From Isotricha intestinalis (taxonomy: Eukaryota; Ciliophora; Litostomatea; Vestibuliferida; Isotrichidae), in contig JAJJLU010003609.1 in the NCBI GenBank assembly GCA_023807065.1, forward strand, positions 1 through 45,979: a stretch of DNA of 45,979 nt, given 5' to 3'. Below, piece after piece: positions 26,834-36,700 of the stretch. A program made the position numbers and the translations under genes. Each line of letters opens with the position of its first letter. Position 1 is the first letter of the stretch. The notes under the pieces are model-generated. The model saw nothing but the letters and a program-made list of their open reading frames with translations. It ran no database searches and had not been told where the DNA came from.

Positions 26834-29281
26834 ATGGAAAAAATGGAAGAAAATAAATATGAAACAACAACAATGAATATAAAAATAAATGAAGTATACG
26901 CAGAAACAGAAATAATTCAATATTACAAAAATACTTTAAAAAGTTCAATTGAATTATCAATTAAACTTCCAATATTAAAAAATTGTCAAATTAATAAGTT
27001 TATAATGACAATGGATAATAAAGTAGTAATTTCAAAAGTTTTAGAAAAAGAAAAAGCAATGAATAAATATACTGATTCAGTATCTTCTGGAAATTTTGCT
27101 TTTGTTTCTAATTATGATGAAAATGACACTAATTATTATTCAATTTGTTTAGGAAATATTCCTAAATCAAAAGAATTAATTTTAAAAAGTTATTATATTC
27201 AAAATATAACATTTAATGATTTATCATATTCTTTTTCTTTAATGGAAAATTTTCCTTATTTTATTTATGAAGATAATTCAGAAAAAGATAAAGATAAAGA
27301 TGTATATTCAGTAGAATATAAAAATATAAATGGTAAAATTAATTTAGAAACACTTTCAAAATTAACTAGATTAGTAATTTTAAATAAAACACAATATAAT
27401 AAAGTTGAAAAAAAATATTCAGATGAAAATAAAAAATGTGAAATTAATTTTTCAAAAACTAATTCAAGTAAATATGATATTCCTTTATCATTACTTTTTA
27501 GAACTGAAAAAATGAATGAACCTAAATTATATTATCAAATAGATTCAATTAGAAATTTTAATTATATTTCATTTAATTATACTCCTTTATTAGTTGAATT
27601 AAAACAAATAAACTCAAATGAAATAGATGAAGATGAAAATATAAAATATGAAAGTTTTGAAGAATTAGAAGATATTCCTTCTTTATTTATTTTTTTAATT
27701 GATCAAAGTGGTTCAATGTCAGGTACTCCAATAAATTTAGTAAGTAAAGCTTTATTATTATTTTTACAATCATTACCAAAAAATTCTTATTTTCAATTAA
27801 TTGGTTTTGGTTCTAATTATGAATATTATAATAAAGAACCAACAGAATATAATAAAGAAAATATAAAAGAAATTTTTGAAAAAATTAAGAAATTAAAAGC
27901 TGATAAAGGAGGAACTAATATTTATTCTCCTTTAAAAGATATTTTTTCTAAAGAAGTTTATAACAATATTTCATTACCAAAATATATATTTTTATTAACT
28001 GATGGTGAAATTGATGATAAAGATAAAACTTTAACTTTAATTTCTTTAAATAATTTTAATTTTAAAATTTTATCACTTGGAATTGGAGATAGTTTTGATA
28101 AAGATTTAATAGAAAGATCTGCACTTGTTGGTAAAGGAAAGTCTTATATTATTAAAAATTTATCAGAATTGAATAAAAATGTTATTTCTGCTTTAACTTT
28201 TACTCAAAGAAAATATATTAATGAAATACAATATGATATTAATTTAAATAAAAAATATGAGTTTAATACAAATAATTTAGTCTTTTCAAATGAAATTTAT
28301 AATTCTTTTTTTATTACAGATGAAGAAATAAATGATGAAAAAAAAATAGAAGTGAATTTAAAAGGATTATATAAAGGAGGAAAAATAGAAAAGAAAATAG
28401 AATTTTTAAAAGATAATATTGTTAAATTAGAAAACGGAGATATTTTAGGAAAAATAATAATAGGTAATTATCTTAAAAAAAATGAAACAAAAGAAGAAGT
28501 TAATTTATCAAAACAATTCCAAATTTTAAGTAAAAATACTGCTTTATTTGCAGAAATTCAAACTGAAAATTCACTTCAAGAAGAAATGAAAACAATCACA
28601 AATGAAAATAAAGATATTACATACAATGAAAAGGAAAAAGATAAAAAAAAAGAAAATAAATCAATAATAGATTCATTATTTAAAGGAATAAAAAATTTAT
28701 TTTCAAAAAATACACCAACAATAATAAAAAAAAGGCAATATAAATATCAAGCACCAAAAGATTACGTGAAAAAATTTGCAATACAAAGTCGATATGCATG
28801 TGAATGTTCAGCACCTAATTTTGATTACGACGCTCATGTATTGGAATATAAAATGTATGATGATAATTTAGTGTTTGATTGCTGTGATGATGTATCATTC
28901 ACAAAAGGTAATAAAAAAGAAAGTGCAAAAAAAGCAAAAAAAAAAGAAAAAGAAGAGATAAAAGTTGAAGTTAAGAAAATGAATTTTGAAGAAGTGATTT
29001 TAAGTCAAGATATTTTTGATGGTTTTTGGGAAAAAAATAATGAAACTGAATTATTGATTAATGAGAATATTGATGTTTATAATAAAATTGTGAAGTTTTC
29101 TGAAGAAAAAAATGTCAGTGATGAAAAAGGAAGTATTACTATTTTAGTATTATATTATATTTTTACAAAAGAACCTTCTAAAATAGAAGAATTAAAATTG
29201 ATTATTAAAAAAGCTGAGAAATTTTTGAAAAGTTTATATAATCTTAGTTTTGAAGATATTCAAAAAGAAATTAATTTATAA
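26834..29281 (+). CDS. VIT domain / von Willebrand factor A domain protein
   Basis: This is an 815-residue protein with a VIT (vault/inter-alpha-trypsin) domain at about 8-135 (for example CQINKFIMTMDNKVVISKVL) and a vWA domain at about 280-470. The metal site is complete: DQSGS (D290, S292, S294), T361 in KGGTNIYSP and D390 in LLTDGE. A Lys-rich linker follows, then CECSAPNFDYD near 660 and a C-terminal helical region (FDGFWEKN onward) like the end of other VIT/vWA proteins. There is no signal peptide or membrane segment, so it is probably cytosolic, as in vault PARP and the amoeba/ciliate relatives. The family mediates metal-dependent protein binding; the partner is unknown. A second in-frame ATG at 26843 is an alternative start. 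Confidence 0.92.
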   Translation: MEKMEENKYETTTMNIKINEVYAETEIIQYYKNTLKSSIELSIKLPILKNCQINKFIMTMDNKVVISKVLEKEKAMNKYTDSVSSGNFAFVSNYDENDTNYYSICLGNIPKSKELILKSYYIQNITFNDLSYSFSLMENFPYFIYEDNSEKDKDKDVYSVEYKNINGKINLETLSKLTRLVILNKTQYNKVEKKYSDENKKCEINFSKTNSSKYDIPLSLLFRTEKMNEPKLYYQIDSIRNFNYISFNYTPLLVELKQINSNEIDEDENIKYESFEELEDIPSLFIFLIDQSGSMSGTPINLVSKALLLFLQSLPKNSYFQLIGFGSNYEYYNKEPTEYNKENIKEIFEKIKKLKADKGGTNIYSPLKDIFSKEVYNNISLPKYIFLLTDGEIDDKDKTLTLISLNNFNFKILSLGIGDSFDKDLIERSALVGKGKSYIIKNLSELNKNVISALTFTQRKYINEIQYDINLNKKYEFNTNNLVFSNEIYNSFFITDEEINDEKKIEVNLKGLYKGGKIEKKIEFLKDNIVKLENGDILGKIIIGNYLKKNETKEEVNLSKQFQILSKNTALFAEIQTENSLQEEMKTITNENKDITYNEKEKDKKKENKSIIDSLFKGIKNLFSKNTPTIIKKRQYKYQAPKDYVKKFAIQSRYACECSAPNFDYDAHVLEYKMYDDNLVFDCCDDVSFTKGNKKESAKKAKKKEKEEIKVEVKKMNFEEVILSQDIFDGFWEKNNETELLINENIDVYNKIVKFSEEKNVSDEKGSITILVLYYIFTKEPSKIEELKLIIKKAEKFLKSLYNLSFEDIQKEINL

Positions 29282-29737
29282 TCATTAGATCAAAATTTTT
29301 TGTTTTAATTTTTTTTGTTTTTTATTGATTAGTTTAGAAACAATAAAAATTTGCTTTGTTCTATAATTATTTTTTTTTTTTAAAATATCTAGAATTTTCC
29401 TTATTTTTCTTTGAAATATATAAATAAATAATTCCCTAAATAAAAACAATGGTTTTTTTCAATAAATAATTTTATTTAGGATAGTTTTGATTTATAATAT
29501 CATAAATTAAAAACATACTAAATTATTTCTTTCAATAAGTTAAAGAAAATATTTATTTTTTCATGTTTTAGAATTATAAACTTAGATAAAAATTCCCCTT
29601 TTAATAATTTTATTTTTTTTTATTTATTTAATAAAATTTAATTTATGTGAAACATCATTAAAATATTTATTTCAACTTTAAAATATTTAAATAATAAAGA
29701 AAAAAAAATTTAAAATTTTAATAATTAAATTATATTA
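29282..29737. other. Intergenic region, VIT-vWA / aspartic-protease-like
   Basis: These 456 bases lie between two genes on the same strand. They are T-rich at the left, consistent with a 3' end region, and A-rich at the right before the next ATG. No open frame, RNA gene or repeat stands out. Confidence 0.6.
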
Positions 29738-30868
29738 ATGAGTAAAACAAAAATATTATTTATTTCTATAATTTTTATATTTGTTGAATCATCTCTTATT
29801 CAAATTCCATTAAAAAGAAAAACTACTCTTTTCTATATCACAATTAAAATAGGAACAAACAAAGAAATTAATTTACCATTTGGTATTTCAAAACACAAAA
29901 GTTTATTAGCAAATCCAAATTGTAAAATATGTGATAAATCATATTTATTTAATCCACTTAATCAAAGTATAAAAATTCAAGATTTTCAATCACAAAAAAT
30001 ACTTTATTATAATTACACTGGTGCAGAATATTTAGATAATTTATCTTTTCCAAACAATGAAAATTTATCTCAAATAATTAATTATATTTCTTTTGAAGAT
30101 GTTTCTTATATGACAAAATTATCTTCTTATGGTTATTTTTTTCTTTCTTATACAAATTATAATTTTAAAACTTTAAAAAAAATTTTTGGATTCCACTTTA
30201 CAACTAATTCAAATTTAGATATTGGAGATATTAATACTAATATTATTCAAAATTTAAGTTTATTACATAATTATTCTGTTAAATATAATGAAAATAAAAC
30301 AGAATGGTATATTGAAGCTGAAGAGTTAACTATAAATAATAATAGAACATTAAAAGAAAAACAAAAGATTGCTTTTGATATATCAAGATCATCATTATAT
30401 ATACCAAAAAAATTTTTTTTTGAACATATGGAATATGTATTTCCAATAAGTGGAAAATGTCAAATAATAGATTTTGGATGTTTTCTTTGTACATGTGATG
30501 TTAATTATTTAAAAACTTTTTCAACTTTTAATTTTATTTTTCCTAATAATGAAAACTTAACTGTAAATCCTAAAAGTTATATTCAACCTGGAGATACATC
30601 ATTAGCAGATCCTTGTTTAGTTAATATTAATATTAATTATGATACCGATTATTGGATTATTGGAGCTGATGTTCTTTTGAATTATTATTTATTGTTTAAT
30701 GTTGATGAAAGAATTTTTAGTTTATATTCCAATAAAAGTGTTTTAATTCAAAATTCTGAAGTTACATTAATTTGGAATTTTTTAAATATTGCTTTTATTG
30801 GTTTATTTATTTTTGGAATGTCTAAATTTTTAAGAAAAAAAAAAAGTGGTAAGTTGATTATACAATAA
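29738..30868 (+). CDS. Membrane-anchored pepsin-like aspartic protease homologue, probably inactive
   Basis: This is a 376-residue type I membrane protein. A signal peptide (1-19), a lumenal domain with many N-glycosylation sequons, and one membrane segment (about 340-360) with a basic cytoplasmic end are visible. The fold looks like pepsin. FYITIKIGTNKEINLPFGIS aligns with the strand leading to the first active-site loop, followed by NPNCKICDKS as in the SxxCxxC pattern. KIAFDISRSSLYIPKKFF (D214) aligns with the second loop. DYWIIGADVLLNYYLLFN near 304 matches the WILGDxFLRxYYxVFD motif. The first DTG is missing entirely (FGIS) and the second is DIS, so catalysis is unlikely. Possible roles are binding or regulation; unknown. 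Fold assignment fairly sure. Confidence 0.72.
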   Translation: MSKTKILFISIIFIFVESSLIQIPLKRKTTLFYITIKIGTNKEINLPFGISKHKSLLANPNCKICDKSYLFNPLNQSIKIQDFQSQKILYYNYTGAEYLDNLSFPNNENLSQIINYISFEDVSYMTKLSSYGYFFLSYTNYNFKTLKKIFGFHFTTNSNLDIGDINTNIIQNLSLLHNYSVKYNENKTEWYIEAEELTINNNRTLKEKQKIAFDISRSSLYIPKKFFFEHMEYVFPISGKCQIIDFGCFLCTCDVNYLKTFSTFNFIFPNNENLTVNPKSYIQPGDTSLADPCLVNININYDTDYWIIGADVLLNYYLLFNVDERIFSLYSNKSVLIQNSEVTLIWNFLNIAFIGLFIFGMSKFLRKKKSGKLIIQ

Positions 30869-31114
30869 TAATGAAAATAATAATAATTATTATCTGATTG
30901 ATAAATTAATTAATATAATTATTATATTTAATATAAAACATTTTTATATAATATCTCTAAATAATATTTAGATTGAAATAAAAAAATTATAATGAGCTTA
31001 AACAAATAAATTTAATGTAAACGATTATAAAAGATAATATAAATACATATCAAATAAATTTATTTTGAAAAAATAATTTTAATCTTTTTCAAATAATTTA
31101 AAATAACTATAATA

Positions 31115-31921
31115 ATGCATAATATAAATGATGCTTCTAATCAATTTTCAAATGTTGTATGTATTACATCTGCAATTCATAAGCAAAACAATAAAAAATA
31201 TTCAAATAAAAACCCAAAGCAAATAAATTTAAAGGAAAATAAAAAAAAAATCCAAGAAAATTCATATGAAAACATCCTTAATAAAATATTAGAATCTAAA
31301 GAAAATTCAGAAATAGTTCATCAAAAATCTCAAAATAATTTAAGAACAGATAAAATAAATATAGGTAAACATAAAAAAGAAATATCAACTGATAATTATC
31401 AAAGGAGAAAATCAGAAACTGGTAATTTACCTTTTTATAATGATAAAAATTTAAAAATTCCTCAAAGAAGTGCTTTTTATGCAAATGGACAATTAAAAAA
31501 CCAATTTTATAATAATAATAATAATAATCAAGAATTGTTTTCTGAAGCTTCAAAACCAGGTTCACAACTTTCTCTTAAGAATAAAAATTCTTTTAAAAAT
31601 TCACTTATTAATAACAATAAATGTATTAACATTAAAATTTTTAAAAAAGTAGAAATGGAAAAAGTAATGAACTTTGAATTATTATCAGATATTGAAAGAT
31701 TTAATAATCATCATTCTTTAAAGAATAATCCTTTTTTATATGTGACTAATCAAATTGTAAATATTAATAAAAAAAATATAAATAATATTAATGATTATGA
31801 TTATATAAAAAAAAATTCAGAGATGATTCAAACAGAACCTTGGGTTTTGGAAAATATGAGTGATATGAAATTTACCATTAATAATAATGTTAAAAAAAAA
31901 AATTTTTTATGTTGTTTTTAA
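31115..31921 (+). CDS. Low-complexity Asn/Lys-rich protein of unknown function with C-terminal Cys pair
   Basis: This is a 268-residue protein with no domain I recognise. It is polar and probably disordered, with an AAT microsatellite at 31511-31528 encoding six Asn. It ends KKKNFLCCF. The basic patch plus a near-terminal Cys pair would suit lipidation (a CCX-type prenylation signal or palmitoylation), which would tether it to membranes; this is inference. One region (FELLSDIERFNNHHSLKNNP) looks more ordered. The two flanking genes encode membrane proteins. The frame is supported by length and by its codon pattern differing from the spacers. No function assigned. Confidence 0.6.
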   Translation: MHNINDASNQFSNVVCITSAIHKQNNKKYSNKNPKQINLKENKKKIQENSYENILNKILESKENSEIVHQKSQNNLRTDKINIGKHKKEISTDNYQRRKSETGNLPFYNDKNLKIPQRSAFYANGQLKNQFYNNNNNNQELFSEASKPGSQLSLKNKNSFKNSLINNNKCINIKIFKKVEMEKVMNFELLSDIERFNNHHSLKNNPFLYVTNQIVNINKKNINNINDYDYIKKNSEMIQTEPWVLENMSDMKFTINNNVKKKNFLCCF

Positions 31922-31958
31922 TTCAATAATCATTTAATGTATAAAAAATAAAAATTTT

Positions 31959-32924
31959 TTAATAAAATCTGGGGTTTCTTATTAAAGGAAATGTGTCATA
32001 TACCATGAAAATAACTAAAATTAAAATTCCAATTAAATCATTAAAATTTTCAACTTCATTTGTAAATAAATATAATAATATAAAAACATAAAGAATTCTA
32101 AAGGAATTTAACCATATATATTTTTTAGATAATGATATATTTTTTCGATATAACATTTTAAAGTTAACAGCAATTGAAAATATTACTCCATTTATAATAT
32201 TTATTATTATATAATAGATATTAAATTTGAAAGGATAAAATAAACAATGTATAAAACAAATAAAAAGAATGTAAATATTAATATAAAATAAATGATTATT
32301 TAAATTATAATTAATTAAACCAAATTTTAAATCAATTAAATTTATGGAATTTTGACTCAATAAAGAAATAATTGACAACAAAACACCTTTTATAGTTTTT
32401 TTTGAATTAGAATTAATAAATTCATTTGATATTAATAAATAATTTCCTATTATACTAGAAAAAATACAATAAACATAAATTTTTGTGAAATGAAATTTAT
32501 TTTCAATAAATTCTTTAGTCATTACTACAAGAGGAGTTAAAAGAATTAAACTTTGACAAGTTATACATCTTATATAATTTAAAGAATATAAAAAACAAAT
32601 TAATCTAATAAATTTTAAACAAGCTTTTAAAAAAAACCATCTTTTATGAGGTAATTTCTTAATGTTAAATAAATATACTTTTTGAGATTTTGCCATTAAG
32701 ATTGAAGTTATTATTATTGCAATTGCTCTTATTAATAACAAATTAAATGGATTATAGATGTCTTTAAATTTAATTATTAAATATTTTGGGATAAAAACTC
32801 CTATAGAAAAAAAAATATTAGATATCATTATGTAATATAAACATGTTTCTTTTGAAATATTAGGTAATGAAATTATTTGATTTGATAATATTTGTATATT
32901 GTTTTGATTCTCAATATTCATCAA
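31959..32924 (-). CDS. EamA/DMT-superfamily transporter-like membrane protein
   Basis: This 321-residue protein has about ten predicted membrane helices (near 28-49, 62-81, 97-118, 120-137, 147-165, 178-197, 210-230, 234-255, 270-287, 295-312). That is the layout of the drug/metabolite transporter superfamily (EamA, SLC35-like). NPFNLLLIRAIAIIITSILM resembles the second helix of EamA repeats, and SLILLTPLVVMTKEFIENKF resembles helix 4 and the loop after it. Substrate cannot be predicted. The protein starts with two Met codons. It ends convergent with the 31115-31921 gene and is divergent from the giant repeat gene, 833 bases away. Confidence 0.75.
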   Translation of the reverse strand: MMNIENQNNIQILSNQIISLPNISKETCLYYIMISNIFFSIGVFIPKYLIIKFKDIYNPFNLLLIRAIAIIITSILMAKSQKVYLFNIKKLPHKRWFFLKACLKFIRLICFLYSLNYIRCITCQSLILLTPLVVMTKEFIENKFHFTKIYVYCIFSSIIGNYLLISNEFINSNSKKTIKGVLLSIISLLSQNSINLIDLKFGLINYNLNNHLFYINIYILFICFIHCLFYPFKFNIYYIIINIINGVIFSIAVNFKMLYRKNISLSKKYIWLNSFRILYVFILLYLFTNEVENFNDLIGILILVIFMVYDTFPLIRNPRFY

Positions 32925-33757
32925 TTAAAAATTATTTTTCTTTTAAATTATTCATTTATTGTAAATTATATTTTTTCTTAATTTTAAAGTTTTTTTGCAA
33001 TTATATAATTATTGAAAAACAATAAATTTACATTTTTTTAAATTTCTCTTTTTTTACATATACATAAGATATTTAACTTAAATATCTTAAAATTAAAAGT
33101 GAATCAAAAATATTCAACTTGTTGATTAATATCAATCATCATATTTTAATTTCAAGATTTTTTTTACATGAATATAATTTCCAGAATAAAAAGGAAGAAA
33201 GCTAATGACTTGTCCATTAATATATTTCTTAAAATTTCTAATGATAAATAGAAGAAATATATAAATAATTATATAGATAAACCAAAAATAGATAAAAATA
33301 TAAAAGAAAAATCCTATTAAATCTTAAAAATATAAATAAAAAAGTAAATAAGAATTAAAGAAATTAACTTTAACAAATAAAAAATGATGATATTGAAGAA
33401 TTTAAAAAACAAATGATTATCCAACTGAAAAAACTAAGAATTTAAATTGTTAAATGTTTATTGAGCTTTTTAAATTTCTAAATCAAGAAATTTTTAATTC
33501 TATGAATAATAGAATTATACACTTTGAATTTAAAATTTGATTAATAATTATTAATTTTTTAATTATTTATCCATATGTTAATTTTTTTTTAAAAAAAATA
33601 ATTATTTCTTTATTTTTTTTTATTTTTCAAATTCCTAATAATTATTTATCAAAAATATAATGCGCTCCAAGTATAATATTTCTTTAATTAAAAAAAACAA
33701 TATCCAAAATAATTAAATAATATATATCATAAAATCATAAAATAAAAAGAAACAAAA
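32925..33757. other. Long divergent intergenic region upstream of the giant repeat gene
   Basis: This is the longest spacer in the window. Most is A/T with no structure I can name. A slightly less A/T-rich patch from an ATG at 33168 reads MNIISRIKRKKANDLSINIF and goes on, interrupted by a TAG at 33248 and several TAAs, to about 33414. It could be a decayed small gene or chance. A lone G/C-containing patch (TGCGCTCC) lies at about 33661-33668. No RNA gene seen. Confidence 0.5.
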
Positions 33758-36700
33758 ATGTTAAATCCTAAATTTCTTCTAATATTCTTGTTTTTAACCG
33801 CATTATCCTCAAAAGAACTATATCGTAATTTACAAGAAGGAACAATAAGTGAATTATCAATAGAAAAAGAAATATCAGTATCAATATCTTCAGAACAAAA
33901 ATTATATTATTATCTCGATATCACATCAATGAAAGAAGAAGTAAATCAAGGATCAATTTTATTTACTGAATTAGAACAAACATCAGATATTCAAATATAT
34001 TATTTAATAGTAAACGTAACAACAAAAGATGAAAATAAATTATTAAATTTAATTCAACAAGACATTAAAGATTCAGTTTTTCTTACAAAAGATACAATTA
34101 ATAACTTCTTTGAAATGTTTTATTATAATTATTTACCTAAAAGAGTTGATGATGCTTTTAATATTCTTATTATTGAAATTGATGGAGCAAATAGTAAAAG
34201 CTCTTTTAAAATGAAAGCTTTAAATTTTCCTAAATTTTTTCTTATAAGAAATGATAGAAAAACAGAAAAGACTTTAGAATTTGATCCAAATGTTATTTCT
34301 TATTATCAATTTAAATTAGAAGAAGAAAGATATAGAAAAAAAACAGTTTTTATTTATACTCAAAATAAATGTCATTTACTCTTTCAAGGAAATTTACAAA
34401 CTCAAATCGCAATTGATACTGAAGTTCTTAAACAACAAAGTAAAACTTATTTAAGTGTTTTAAAATTTGATTATCAAATTGATCCTGAAGTATTATTTAC
34501 AATTAAATTATATTGTAATGAAAAATACCATGCTAGAGTTTTAATTGAATCTACTTCAGAAACAGTTGCTTTATTTAAAGGAGAAAGATCTAGTAAAATT
34601 TTCCAAACTGTTTTTTCATATGATCAATTCTTTAATTTTTATTATGTTGGAACTTTCGAAAAAGAAGAAAAAGATTATGAATTATTTGTTAATCAAAAAG
34701 TAGGTTTATTTGAAATTAGAACACTTACTCGTGTTACAGATCATATTTTACCAAATGAATATGATAAAAAATTAACCAGTTCTTTTCTTAAATTAAATAC
34801 AAAATTTGAAGTTATTCATATTTCTCCAATTTATCCTGGAAAAGCAGATTTTATAATTTTTAAAAATGAAGAAAATGTAAATGTTATCAAAAATGGAATT
34901 ACACATTTTAAAGTTTCTCCGGATGAAGATAAATCATTTACTTTACCAAATAATAATGATTCTCCTATATATTTAACTTTGAAAAGAATTGGAGAAGGAT
35001 CAGTAAGATTTACATTAAATAATAAAATGGAAACTATTAATAATGATGTTATATATAAAGAATTAACAGGTAATCAAAATTCATTTGTTTTTAATAGTGA
35101 TAAAGAAGTATTAATGGAAATTATAACTGTTTATGATCAAAATTTATATAATGTTGTTTCTGTTGATGGAGTATATGATGTTAATAGAAATGGAGTTTTA
35201 ATTCAATTTGAAAAAGGAACTCAATATTATAGTGCTGAAATAGAAATTGGTTTAGCTGAGGAAGATAAAGAAAAAAGTTTAGAATATATAATTTTTACAA
35301 ATCCTGCAAAAAATGAAAATTATTTTCCTTTAGTTTCTAAATGTGGAAATCCTGTTTCAATGCAACTTACTCCTTCAAATCCTTCTCAATTAATAAGATT
35401 AGATATGAATCCTTATGATGAATTAAAAATTGATACTTCATATCCATATTATTATGCTATTGAATTTGTGAATAATAAAGATATTAAAAAATTAAACGTT
35501 AGTATTAATTATATTGAAAAAACGAAAAATGACGTTATAAAAGAAGGTTCAATAACCCTTTTTGGAAGAACAAAAAATTATGATCTTGAAGATGCAAATG
35601 CTAATAAATATTTACTTGTTATGACATCAAAATGTGTTGGAAAATTAGAAAATACTTTATATATTAAATATCAAGATAATGAAATTTGGAAAGGAACATT
35701 AGGCCATAAATATAATATATTTCAATTATCTGCAATTTATAATGGAATATCATTTGATTTAGAAGATAGAAATAATAGAATTTTTGTTTCATATAAATAT
35801 TTAGAGAATGAATATAAAAATTTAGCAGCATATCAATCTGAACTTGAATTATTTAATATAGTTTATAATAAATATGTTACTCTTTCAACTTCATCTCCAA
35901 CAAAATTAGAAATAAGTCAACCTTTTAGACAATCAAAAATATCAAGTAATAAAATGTATTTATTAAAAGCTGATGTTTATTCTAAAACTTATGATGATTT
36001 ATGCTATTTATATTCTGTTGAAAAAGAAGATACACAATCACCAGATAATTTTAAAGTAATTGAAGTTAAAGAATTAACTTATACTTTCAATGAAGATTCT
36101 CAATATAATGGTAATTGGTATTTAGTTATAGTAAGTTATTTTACTGAACCAGTTGCAAATCAATTAATTACATTTGCCAAAGAAGTTAAAATTAATAATG
36201 GTGTTGTTACTGTTAATGATTCTCATGATTTTGAAGAATTAAAAATTGGAACAACTACAAAGTTAAACAAAAGAAAAAAATATTATTATTTAAATATTAC
36301 TGATTCAAAAGCAAGAGAAGGTTCAATTTTATTTAAAGGCAACTTACCTACTGAAGAATTATCTATTAATACAGTTTATATTAATACTGATGAACCTGAT
36401 AATGAAGAATTTTACAAGAAATTACAAAGTGAATATGTTGTTGGAAATGAATTAGTTTACGATCCTGTTAATGACAATTATGAATTATTTTATTTAAAAT
36501 TCATTGATGACCAACCGGGAAAAAATTTATATTTATTAATTGAAATAATATCATTATCAAATATTGATTTTGATATAACACCAATTGATTTTCCTTTGGT
36601 TCATGAAATAAATGAACATGAATTATCATCTTTTAGAAAATTAGAATGTAATAAAGATAATTTTTGCTATCATTTAATTAAAATAAAACCAAGCACAGAT

